Notes under the pieces: generated by a model
Database searches by the model: none
What the model was told of the DNA's origin: nothing
Seen by the model: only the letters and a program-made list of their open reading frames with translations
Made by a program: the position numbers and the translations under genes
Shown: piece after piece, positions 1-6,417 of the stretch
How positions within the stretch are numbered: the first letter of the stretch is position 1
Layout: every line of letters starts with the position of its first letter
Assembly (NCBI GenBank): GCA_017407375.1
Contig: JAFQWT010000106.1
Span: 1 to 8,441, forward strand
Source: Clostridia bacterium
GTDB taxonomy: Bacteria > Bacillota > Clostridia > Oscillospirales > CAG-272
Direction of reading: 5' to 3'
Length of the DNA: 8,441 nt

Positions 1-1
1 C

Positions 2-76
2 GTGTTTATCCTGAACGCGATCGACCGCTCGCTTGCCTCCGGCAAGGAGGAGGCCGTCAAGACCTTCACCCTTTGA
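2..76 (+). CDS. 3' end of an unidentified rightward gene (partial)
   Basis: Only the last 24 codons are present, in the frame starting at base 2 and ending in TGA at 74-76. The peptide contains ILNAIDRSLASGKEEAV and ends KTFTL. The frame has the codon use of the neighbouring genes, and a strong rightward terminator overlaps its stop, so it is very likely a true gene end. The pattern of a helix with alanine and isoleucine, then SxxSGK and a short strand, resembles the C-terminus of Gfo/Idh/MocA-type NAD(P)-dependent oxidoreductases. That is a weak resemblance from memory and not an identification. The gene converges on obg. The upstream sequence is needed to name it. Confidence 0.6.
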   Translation: MFILNAIDRSLASGKEEAVKTFTL

Positions 77-102
77 GAAAAAGCCCTTCGGGGCTTTTTC
101 TC
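75..102 (+). terminator. Intrinsic terminator with UUCG tetraloop, overlapping a stop codon
   Basis: A perfect 12-bp inverted repeat (75-86 with 91-102) is closed by the loop TTCG in the context C-TTCG-G, a very stable tetraloop. The lower stem is five A:T pairs, so the 3' arm supplies a T-run (95-99), followed by TCTTTG. The stem begins inside the TGA stop of the rightward gene (74-76), so termination is tightly coupled to the gene end. On the opposite strand the repeat is followed by CAAAGGG and not by a U-tract, so it should work mainly rightward. Confidence 0.9.
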
Positions 103-111
103 TTTGCGTTT

Positions 112-140
112 ATTATACATAAGACCGTCGCAATTTGCAA
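112..140 (-). promoter_or_regulatory. Leftward promoter-like sequence in the convergent intergenic region
   Basis: Read on the minus strand there is a -35-like TTGCAA (135-140), a 17-bp spacer (118-134) and a perfect -10 TATAAT (112-117). The hexamers and spacing are exactly those of the DUF512-der-obg promoter at 4211-4239, although here the bases just before the -10 do not form an extended TGn. Predicted initiation is near 104-106, so the transcript would start with the 75-102 hairpin and run antisense into the end of the rightward gene. No leftward coding sequence is visible in the 75 bases available. The region is AT-rich, so a chance match is possible. Confidence 0.4.
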
Positions 141-190
141 TAGTTTTTTCTTTTTTACCAGATTTTATTGTAAAAAGAACACGTGAATTT

Positions 191-227
191 GCGAAAAAAG
201 AAAAAAAGAGCCACGGTGTGGCTCTTT
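191..227 (-). terminator. Intrinsic terminator of the DUF512-der-obg operon
   Basis: On the minus strand a 10-bp perfect stem (227-218 with 214-205, core AGAGCCAC/GTGGCTCT, three-base loop) is followed by a long U-rich tract, TTTTCTTTTTT, covering about 204-194. It starts five bases after the obg stop codon. In the rightward direction the hairpin is followed only by ATTTG after the TTT of its own stem, so it is mainly leftward. The remainder of the 77-232 interval is AT-rich and shows no gene. Confidence 0.92.
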
Positions 228-232
228 ATTTG

Positions 233-1513
233 TCAGTTCAGGAATTCAAACTCAAAATCGTAGATATTGACAAGGTCCTCCTCCTCGATCCCCTTTTCAC
301 GGAGAAGGTCAATGACCCCCTCCTTCTGAAGGATGCGCTGGAAGAAGGCGATCGACTCGCGGTCCTCAAAGTTGACCTGGCCAAGCAGGTTACGGAGCCA
401 CTCACCCTCCACAAAGAAGGTGTGGTTCTCACGGCGGACGGTGGTGGTGCGCTCACCCGCGCCGCGCGTCAGGCGTTCCTCGGGCGTGACCTCATCGGCG
501 TACACCGTGATCTCAGGGAGGGTCGAAAGCGTCTCGGCGGTCAGACGGACAAGCTCGGAGAGTCCCTCCCCCGTGACGGTGCTGGTATAGACGAGCGGGC
601 GGCCAAGCTCACGGACGCGCGCCTCAAAGCGGCGCACGTGCTCCTCCTCAAGGAAGGAATCGCACTTATTGGCCACCACGATCTGCGGGCGCGCGGCAAG
701 CTCGGGGCTGTACCGCAAAAGCTCGGCATCGATGGCGTCAAGGTCCTCGGTGGGGTCGCGCCCGTCGGTCCCTGCCACGTCCACCACGTGAAGGAGGAGG
801 CGGCAGCGGTCCACGTGACGGAGGAAGGCGTGGCCAAGGCCAAGCCCGTCCGCCGCGCCCTCAATGAGGCCGGGGATGTCCGCGGCGACAAAGCCGCGCC
901 CCTCACCCCCCGCGGAAACCACGCCAAGGTTCGGGGAGAGGGTGGTAAAGGGGTAGTTCGCGATCTTGGGCTTGGCGGCCGAGATGCGCGAGAGGATCGA
1001 GGACTTGCCCGCGTTCGGGAAGCCCACAAGGCCAACGTCCGCCAGCATCTTCAGCTCCAGAAGGACGTCGCGCTCCTCCCCGCGGGTGCCGCTTTTGGCA
1101 AAGCGCGGGATCTGGCGGGTGGGGGTGGCAAAGTGGCGGTTGCCCCAGCCACCGCGGCCGCCGCGGCAGACGGTAAAGTCGCCCTCATAGGACATATCGT
1201 GAAGGATGCGCCCCGTGTCGGGCTCCTTGATGAGCGTGCCGGGGGGAACGAGGACGATAAGGGGCGCCCCGCTTTTGCCGTGGAGCTTGCCGCCCTTGCC
1301 GTTCTCACCCGACTCGGCCACGAATTTGCGCTTGTAGCGGAAGGCGAGAAGGGTATTGGAGCCGGGGTCCACGCGGAAGACGATGTCCCCGCCGTTGCCG
1401 CCGTCACCGCCGTCGGGCCCGCCCGCCGACACGTACTTCTCACGGTGGAAGGCCACGGCGCCGTTGCCGCCGTCCCCCGCCTTTAAGTGAACGGTAATCG
1501 AATCAATAAACAT
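233..1513 (-). CDS. obg: Obg family GTPase (50S ribosome assembly)
   Basis: Essential ribosome-associated GTPase, 426 residues, close to the usual Gram-positive Obg length. It acts late in 50S subunit maturation and is linked to (p)ppGpp signalling in the family. Residues 1-157 form the glycine-rich Obg fold (GDGGNGAVAF, GGPDGGDGGNGGD and RGGRGGWGN motifs). The G domain has P-loop GFPNAGKS (164-171), switch-I threonines (190-191), DIPG (212-215) and NKCD (282-285). The G5 segment reads TSTVTGEG, where SA is more usual. Residues from about 353 to 426 form the C-terminal OCT domain, ending with an acidic EEDLVNIYDFEFEF segment. The ATG start has AAGGTG five bases upstream, inside the end of der. 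It is last in the DUF512-der-obg operon, two bases after der. Many Firmicutes instead carry obg beside rpmA. Confidence 0.97.
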   Translation of the reverse strand: MFIDSITVHLKAGDGGNGAVAFHREKYVSAGGPDGGDGGNGGDIVFRVDPGSNTLLAFRYKRKFVAESGENGKGGKLHGKSGAPLIVLVPPGTLIKEPDTGRILHDMSYEGDFTVCRGGRGGWGNRHFATPTRQIPRFAKSGTRGEERDVLLELKMLADVGLVGFPNAGKSSILSRISAAKPKIANYPFTTLSPNLGVVSAGGEGRGFVAADIPGLIEGAADGLGLGHAFLRHVDRCRLLLHVVDVAGTDGRDPTEDLDAIDAELLRYSPELAARPQIVVANKCDSFLEEEHVRRFEARVRELGRPLVYTSTVTGEGLSELVRLTAETLSTLPEITVYADEVTPEERLTRGAGERTTTVRRENHTFFVEGEWLRNLLGQVNFEDRESIAFFQRILQKEGVIDLLREKGIEEEDLVNIYDFEFEFLN

Positions 1514-1515
1514 AC

Positions 1516-2856
1516 TTACACCTTATCGGGCATATCGTCCCCGCGCTGGCGGATGACCAGGCGGATGGGCGTGCCGTGAAAGCCGAACGCCGTCCTGAGG
1601 CAGTTCTCAAGATAGCGCTGATAGGAAAAATGGAAGAGCGCCGCGCTGTTGCAGAAGATGACAAAGGTGGGCGGCGCCACCGAGACCTCGGTCATATAGT
1701 AGATCTTCAGGTGCTTGCCCTTGTCCGAGGGGGGCTGGACGCGCGTGATAGCATCGTTCAGAAGGTCGTTGAGCATACCCGTGGTCACGCGCTTGTGCGC
1801 CTCGGCATATACCTCAAGGATCTTCTCAAAGAGCAGTTGGGTGCGCTGGCCCGTGAGGGCGGAAACGTAATAGATGGGGGCGTAGGGCATATAGGAGAGG
1901 GCGGTGCGGATCTTTTGGTTGAACTCATTGACGGTGGAGTTATCCTTCTCAATGAGGTCCCACTTGTTGACCACGATGACGGTGGCCTTGCCCGCCTCAT
2001 GCGCGATACCCGCGATCATCTCGTCCTGCTCGGTAATGCCCTCGGCGGCGTCGATCACGAGGAGGCAGACGTCGGCACGCTCGACCGCCATTTTGGCGCG
2101 CAGGACCGAGAACTTTTCAATGCGGTCCTCGACCTTGCTCTGGCGGCGGATGCCCGCGGTATCGATGAAGGTGAAGCGGCCGAGCGCGTTCTCAAGCTCG
2201 GTATCCACCGCATCCCGCGTGGTGCCGGGGATCGAGGAGACGATCTGGCGCTCCTCCCCCAGAAGGCGGTTGATGAGTGAGGACTTTCCCGCGTTCGGCT
2301 TGCCGATCACGGCGACCGCCACGCTCCCGTCCTCCACGCTCCCCCCGTCCTCGGGCGGCAGGGCGGCCACGATCTCGTCAAGCAGGTCGCCCGTGCCCGT
2401 GCCGTGGATCGAGGAAAGGGCGATGGGGTCGCGCTCAAAGCCCAGCTCGTAAAACTCGTAATACTCGTAGGGCAGATCGCCCACGCGGTCGATCTTGTTG
2501 ACCGCCACAACGATCGGCTTGCCCGATTTTTTCAGCATCACGGCGATGTCGCGGTCATCGGCGGTGAGGCCGGCGTGCACGTCACAAAGAAAGACGATGA
2601 CGTCAGCCGTGGCGATGGCCACCTCGGCCTGCATACGCATCTTAGCAAGGATCACGTCGTCGGTCTTCGGCTCGATGCCCCCCGTATCCACAAGGAGAAA
2701 GGGGCGGCCGTTCCACTCGGCATCGCCGTAGATGCGGTCACGCGTGACACCGGGGGTGTCCTCGACGATGGAGCGGCGTTCTCCGATGAGCTTATTGAAC
2801 AGGGTGCTCTTCCCCACGTTGGGCCGTCCCACAACGGCCACGGTCGGCTTTGCCAT
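1516..2856 (-). CDS. der: Ribosome biogenesis GTPase Der (EngA), double G domain
   Basis: Essential GTPase with two tandem G domains that binds the 50S subunit during assembly. At 446 residues it is full length. G domain 1 has GRPNVGKS (10-17), DTGG (57-60), NKID (120-123) and the HGTGTGDL segment near 151. G domain 2 has GKPNAGKS (185-192), DTAG (232-235) and NKWD (297-300), then SALTG (332-336). The C-terminal KH-like domain (about 352-446) ends with the characteristic FGFHGTPIRLVIR segment. The ATG start is preceded by AAGGAGGG, which overlaps the end of the DUF512 gene, and two bases separate the coding regions, suggesting translational coupling. No key residue is missing. Confidence 0.98.
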   Translation of the reverse strand: MAKPTVAVVGRPNVGKSTLFNKLIGERRSIVEDTPGVTRDRIYGDAEWNGRPFLLVDTGGIEPKTDDVILAKMRMQAEVAIATADVIVFLCDVHAGLTADDRDIAVMLKKSGKPIVVAVNKIDRVGDLPYEYYEFYELGFERDPIALSSIHGTGTGDLLDEIVAALPPEDGGSVEDGSVAVAVIGKPNAGKSSLINRLLGEERQIVSSIPGTTRDAVDTELENALGRFTFIDTAGIRRQSKVEDRIEKFSVLRAKMAVERADVCLLVIDAAEGITEQDEMIAGIAHEAGKATVIVVNKWDLIEKDNSTVNEFNQKIRTALSYMPYAPIYYVSALTGQRTQLLFEKILEVYAEAHKRVTTGMLNDLLNDAITRVQPPSDKGKHLKIYYMTEVSVAPPTFVIFCNSAALFHFSYQRYLENCLRTAFGFHGTPIRLVIRQRGDDMPDKV

Positions 2857-2858
2857 AG

Positions 2859-4175
2859 TTATCCCTCCTTATCGTCGGAAAGGAGCGCCTCGACAAGCTC
2901 AGCGCCGTCCTCTCCGATAAACCGTATCCCTGTGCCAAGCCGCTCGGAAAGCTCACTTGGGGTCATTCCGCAAAGGAAAAGATCCCCGTCGGCACGCAGG
3001 GTGTTGCGCGGCAGGAGGAGCAGCTCGCCAAGCTCGCGTCCCGCTAACTGCTCGGCGATGTCGTGACCCGTGAGAAGGCCCGAGACCGTGATGCTCTCTC
3101 CAAACCAATGATTTTTCACAGTGTAAACATGAATTGACAAATGCGGGTGTTTTTCCGCCACTTCCCGCGCGATCTTCTCGATCATCGGCGCGGAGGCGAC
3201 CCCCGTGGCGATCGAAAGCGTGCGGGGCTTGCCACCCTCCTGCGGGGCGGGCGCGGTAAGCTCCGAGGCGGCCTCCTCGTAAAAGGAGCGCAGCATGCCC
3301 ACGCCGTTTTCGATCTGCGGATAGCCCTCGTAGGCCTCCTCCGCAGGGAGCGGAAGGCCCGCCCGGAGGTACAGCTCGTCCGCGGCGTAAACAAGGCGGG
3401 AGCCGTGGGCGGCCAGGTGCGCCTCGGCAAAGGACTCCACCGCACGGATGACCGCGGCGGCCTCGGCGGCGGTATAGGCCGTGAGGGGGTAAAGCCCCTC
3501 GCGGTGGGCGGTGAGGCCCGCCGGCACCACCGACACGCTGTCAAGGGCGGGATAGAGACGCGGAAGGTCGCGCATGGAGCGCAAAAGCTCCTCCCCGTCA
3601 TTGATACCGCGGCAAAGGACGATCTGGGCGCGGAGCGTGATGCCCGCCGCAGCCAGGCGGTCAAGGTACGTGAGCACCTCCCCGGCGCGCTTGTTGGCCA
3701 TCATACGGACGCGGAGCTCGGGATTTGTTGTGTGCACCGAGACGTTGATGGGCGAGATGTGCATCTTGATGATGCGGTCAACGTCAGCATCCGTGAGGTT
3801 GGTGAGCGTTAGGTAATTGCCGTGAAGAAAGGAAAGGCGCGCATCGTCATCCTTGAAGTACAAGCTCTCGCGCATGCCCTTTGGCAGCTGGTCGATGAAG
3901 CAGAAGATGCACTTGTTGCGGCAGGACTGCTTTTTGTCCATCAGCGCCGTCTCAAAGAGGAGGCCGATGTCGTCATAGCGCTCCTTTTTGATCTTTTTGC
4001 GGAAGGTCTTTCCCCCGCGGCGCAGCGTGAGGGTGACCCTCTCCTCCGCAAGGTAAAAGCGGTAATCGAGCACGTCCGATATCTCGTTCTCCCCAATGGC
4101 GAGAAGCACGTCCCCTGCGCGAATGCCGCACCTTGCCGCCCGTGAGCGCGGCTCCACCGCGGTGATCTCTACCAT
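2859..4175 (-). CDS. DUF512 family radical SAM protein with N-terminal PDZ-like domain
   Basis: A 438-residue member of a widespread clostridial and cyanobacterial family whose reaction is unknown. Residues 1-65 look like a PDZ domain (CGIRAGDVLLAIGENEI). The radical SAM domain has the iron-sulfur motif CRNKCIFC (Cys85, Cys89, Cys92), then FIDQLPKGMR, YFKDDDARLSFLHGNY, and ISPINVSVHT (140-149). The C-terminal DUF512 region holds YPQIENGVGM (285-294), NHWFGESITVSGLLTG (355-370) and LPRNTLR (388-394). The segment LFLCGMTP (399-406) has Cys-Gly where relatives I recall usually carry acidic residues. The ATG is preceded by AGGAGG eight bases upstream (4184-4189), about 28 bases downstream of the predicted transcription start. 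It is first in an operon with der and obg; DUF512-der linkage is known in clostridia. Confidence 0.95.
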   Translation of the reverse strand: MVEITAVEPRSRAARCGIRAGDVLLAIGENEISDVLDYRFYLAEERVTLTLRRGGKTFRKKIKKERYDDIGLLFETALMDKKQSCRNKCIFCFIDQLPKGMRESLYFKDDDARLSFLHGNYLTLTNLTDADVDRIIKMHISPINVSVHTTNPELRVRMMANKRAGEVLTYLDRLAAAGITLRAQIVLCRGINDGEELLRSMRDLPRLYPALDSVSVVPAGLTAHREGLYPLTAYTAAEAAAVIRAVESFAEAHLAAHGSRLVYAADELYLRAGLPLPAEEAYEGYPQIENGVGMLRSFYEEAASELTAPAPQEGGKPRTLSIATGVASAPMIEKIAREVAEKHPHLSIHVYTVKNHWFGESITVSGLLTGHDIAEQLAGRELGELLLLPRNTLRADGDLFLCGMTPSELSERLGTGIRFIGEDGAELVEALLSDDKEG

Positions 4176-4210
4176 ACCGCTTTCCTCCTTTTGGCATACT
4201 TGTTCATGTT

Positions 4211-4239
4211 ATTATAACACAGAAGCCCCCCTTTTGCAA
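4211..4239 (-). promoter_or_regulatory. Promoter of the DUF512-der-obg operon
   Basis: On the minus strand: -35-like TTGCAA (4234-4239), an exactly 17-bp spacer (4217-4233), and a perfect -10 TATAAT (4211-4216) preceded by TGT, giving an extended -10. Initiation is predicted near 4204, leaving a leader of about 28 bases before the DUF512 ATG, with its AGGAGG site. This fits a housekeeping sigma-70/sigma-A promoter. No operator repeat or riboswitch fits in so short a leader. Confidence 0.8.
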
Positions 4240-4243
4240 GGGA

Positions 4244-4275
4244 GAAAAGAAAAAAGCACCCTGTGGGTGCTTTTT
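4244..4275 (-). terminator. Intrinsic terminator of the nucleoside transporter operon
   Basis: An 11-bp perfect stem (4251-4261 with 4265-4275, core GCACCC/GGGTGC with five flanking A:T pairs and a three-base loop) starts four bases after the stop of the second permease gene. On the minus strand the U-run at 4255-4251 is extended by TCTTTTC. The plus-strand reading is also followed by TTTTTCTTTT, so it could work in both directions. It abuts the DUF512 promoter, insulating the two operons. Confidence 0.92.
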
Positions 4276-4279
4276 CTTT

Positions 4280-5269
4280 TCAGCGCTCTTCCCGGAAATA
4301 GGAAAGACCGAGCGATGCAGGGGGCTGAGTCTCGCGCTTTTTCCGCATGCTGGTCACCACCAGAACGGCAATGGTGACAAGGTAGGGGAAGGTGGCAAAG
4401 AACTCGACCATACTGCGCGAAAGGCCGGGGATGATCACGGGGAGGATGTAAAGACCGCCGAAGATGAAGGAGCCGAGGATCCCGTACGAGGGGTTCCAAA
4501 GGGCAAAGATGACAAGCGCGATGGCCAGCCACCCGCGGTCACCGAAGCCGTTGTTCGACCAGATGCCGCCCATGTAGTCCATGACGTAGTAAAGACCGCC
4601 AAGCCCCGCAACGGCACCGCCAAGGACGGTGGCCCCGTACTTGTAAGCCCCCACGTTGATGCCCGCGGCATCGGCGGTGGCGGGATTTTCACCCACGGCG
4701 CGCAGATGCAGGCCGAGGCGCGTACGCCGGAGAAGCACGGTGACGACAACGGCGATGAGAATGGCAACGTAGGCAAGGAAGCCGTAGGAGAGGAACACTT
4801 GGCCGAAGAAGCCGCTGTCGCTCCCCACGATGCTCGCCTTAAAGTAGCGGCTGGTCTCAACGACCGAGAGCGAGGCCGTTTCGCTTCCGGCCAGCTTGGC
4901 AAGCGACCCGCCGAAGAAGTTACCAAAGCCAACGCCGAAGGTGGTGATGGCAAGACCCGTCACGTTCTGGTTGGCGCGCAGGGTGATGGTCAAAAAGGCG
5001 TAGATGAGCGACACAAGTCCCGCGCCGAGCAGCGCCGAGAGCAGGGGGATGAGGATGGCAAGAAAGCCACTCATCGCCTCGGGCGAGGAGAGCGACTGCT
5101 CATAGTAGAACGCGCCCATAACGCCCGAAATACCGCCGACGTACATGATGCCGGGGATACCGAGGTTGAGGTTGCCCGACTTTTCGGTCAGGATCTCACC
5201 CGTGGAGCCGAAGAGCAGAGGAATGCCCTGCACCATGGCTCTTTGAATAAAGTTGGCAAGAAAGCTCAT
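4280..5269 (-). CDS. nupC: ABC transporter permease, nucleoside-type (NupC-like)
   Basis: Inner-membrane permease of 329 residues in the BPD_transp_2 family, forming the channel with the neighbouring NupB-like protein. Family diagnostics are LTEKSGNLNLGIPGIMYVGG (27-46), the ATPase-contact loop LRAVGENPATADAAGINV (189-206) and a conserved polar tail, RETQPPASLGLSYFREER (312-329). Hydrophobic segments lie at about 38-55, 68-95, 103-120, 160-181, 210-232, 246-280 and 290-307. The ATG overlaps the upstream permease stop as ATGA, with AAGGAGG seven bases upstream (5277-5283). It is the last gene of the transporter operon. Substrate is inferred from family (NupNOPQ/BmpA-NupABC, purine nucleosides); related systems could carry other sugars or nucleosides. 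Confidence 0.92.
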   Translation of the reverse strand: MSFLANFIQRAMVQGIPLLFGSTGEILTEKSGNLNLGIPGIMYVGGISGVMGAFYYEQSLSSPEAMSGFLAILIPLLSALLGAGLVSLIYAFLTITLRANQNVTGLAITTFGVGFGNFFGGSLAKLAGSETASLSVVETSRYFKASIVGSDSGFFGQVFLSYGFLAYVAILIAVVVTVLLRRTRLGLHLRAVGENPATADAAGINVGAYKYGATVLGGAVAGLGGLYYVMDYMGGIWSNNGFGDRGWLAIALVIFALWNPSYGILGSFIFGGLYILPVIIPGLSRSMVEFFATFPYLVTIAVLVVTSMRKKRETQPPASLGLSYFREER

Positions 5270-6417
5270 TCCCGATCCTCCTTTTCCTCACTGTCCGCAT
5301 CGGCCGCGACCTCCGCGGGCGCCGCCTTTTTGTGGCGGAGACGGACCGAATAATGAATAAAGAACTCACACCCGATGATGAAGAAGAGGATGATACCCGT
5401 CAGGATCTCGGGGAAGGAGGAGTTGAGGCGCATGGTGGTGGCGATCTCACCGCCGCCGCGCGAGAGGAAGACGATAAGGAAGGCCGTCAGCGCCATGTAG
5501 AGCGGGTTGAACTTGGCAAGCCAGGAGACCATAATGGCGGTAAAGCCGTCACCGCCCGCGGTATCGGGGCTGATCGTATGGTCGGTGCCCGACACAAGGA
5601 GGAAGCCCGCAAGGCCGCAGATGGCACCCGAGACGAGCATCGTACGGATGATAACGTGCTTGACGTTGATGCCAATGTAGCGCGCGGTGTTCTCACTCTG
5701 ACCGACGACCTCGATCTCATAGCCGTGCTTGCTGTACTTGAGGTAGACGTACATCAGGGCGACCGCCGTGGCAACGACAAGGATCGGAATGATCTCGGAA
5801 TACCCCGCAATGGCGGGGAGCTGACCGTTGCGGATAACGCCGATATGGCCCGAGCCCTTCGGGTTCTCCCACACCGTGACAAAGTAACGCACCAGCTGAA
5901 TGGCCACGTAGTTCATCATCAGGGTAAAGAGGGTCTCGTTGGTTCCCCAGAAGGCCTTGCACACCGCAGGGAGGATCGCCCACAGGGCGCCCGCCACAAC
6001 GGCAACAATGAGCATCAGGGGGATCATCACGGCGATCGGCCAGCCCTTCATCAGGATCATGCAGGCCGCCGTAGCCAGGCCGCCCGCCAGCACCTGCCCC
6101 TCCGCACCGATGTTCCAGAAGCGCATCTTAAAGGCGGGGGTGACCGCCAGCGAGATGCAGAGCAGGATCGCAAGGTCGGAGAGCATGGAGAGGAAGCGGC
6201 GGAAGGAGCCAAAGGACCCCTCAAACATCGCAGAAAACAGAAGGAAGGGGTTTTTCCCCGTCAGGATCAGGGTAAGGAGCGAGGAGACGATAAGCGCGAG
6301 GAGGATCGCCACCGCGCGGATCGCGTACGGCTCCCAGGGACGGAGCCCGTCCCGCTTTACAATGTGAAACAGCGGCTCACGCTGCTTTTTCTCAGCGGTT
6401 GCACTCTTATTCGCCAT
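5266..6417 (-). CDS. nupB: ABC transporter permease, nucleoside-type (NupB-like)
   Basis: Second membrane subunit of the transporter, 383 residues, BPD_transp_2 family. The cytosolic N-terminus (about 1-30) is polar and basic. The diagnostic FWNIGAEGQVLAGG motif is at 100-113, and the coupling loop VVGQSENTARYIGINV at 237-252. Hydrophobic segments lie near 31-52, 78-95, 107-123, 127-150, 163-181, 207-226, 255-275, 305-319 and 336-356. The C-terminus adds an acidic, low-complexity tail (about 365-383, AAPAEVAADADSEEKEDRE) likely in the cytosol. The ATG lies inside the end of the ATPase gene, an 11-base overlap, with GGGAGG just upstream; the stop overlaps the next gene's start by four bases. 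Coupled translation of the two permeases is likely. Confidence 0.92.
   Translation of the reverse strand: MANKSATAEKKQREPLFHIVKRDGLRPWEPYAIRAVAILLALIVSSLLTLILTGKNPFLLFSAMFEGSFGSFRRFLSMLSDLAILLCISLAVTPAFKMRFWNIGAEGQVLAGGLATAACMILMKGWPIAVMIPLMLIVAVVAGALWAILPAVCKAFWGTNETLFTLMMNYVAIQLVRYFVTVWENPKGSGHIGVIRNGQLPAIAGYSEIIPILVVATAVALMYVYLKYSKHGYEIEVVGQSENTARYIGINVKHVIIRTMLVSGAICGLAGFLLVSGTDHTISPDTAGGDGFTAIMVSWLAKFNPLYMALTAFLIVFLSRGGGEIATTMRLNSSFPEILTGIILFFIIGCEFFIHYSVRLRHKKAAPAEVAADADSEEKEDRE

Noticed and set aside
135..163. TTGCAA as the -35 box of a rightward promoter
   Set aside because: The hexamer is its own reverse complement, but no -10-like sequence lies 15-19 bases to its right (CCAGAT at the 17-bp position).
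104..1486. A 460-codon rightward open frame opposite obg
   Set aside because: It starts at TTG without a ribosome binding site, has no recognisable domain, and mirrors obg, whose motifs are complete. Long antisense frames are expected opposite GC-rich genes with strong codon bias.
4176..4279. Possible riboswitch or small RNA between the two operons
   Set aside because: The 104 bases are fully explained by a terminator, a promoter, a leader of about 28 bases and a ribosome binding site.
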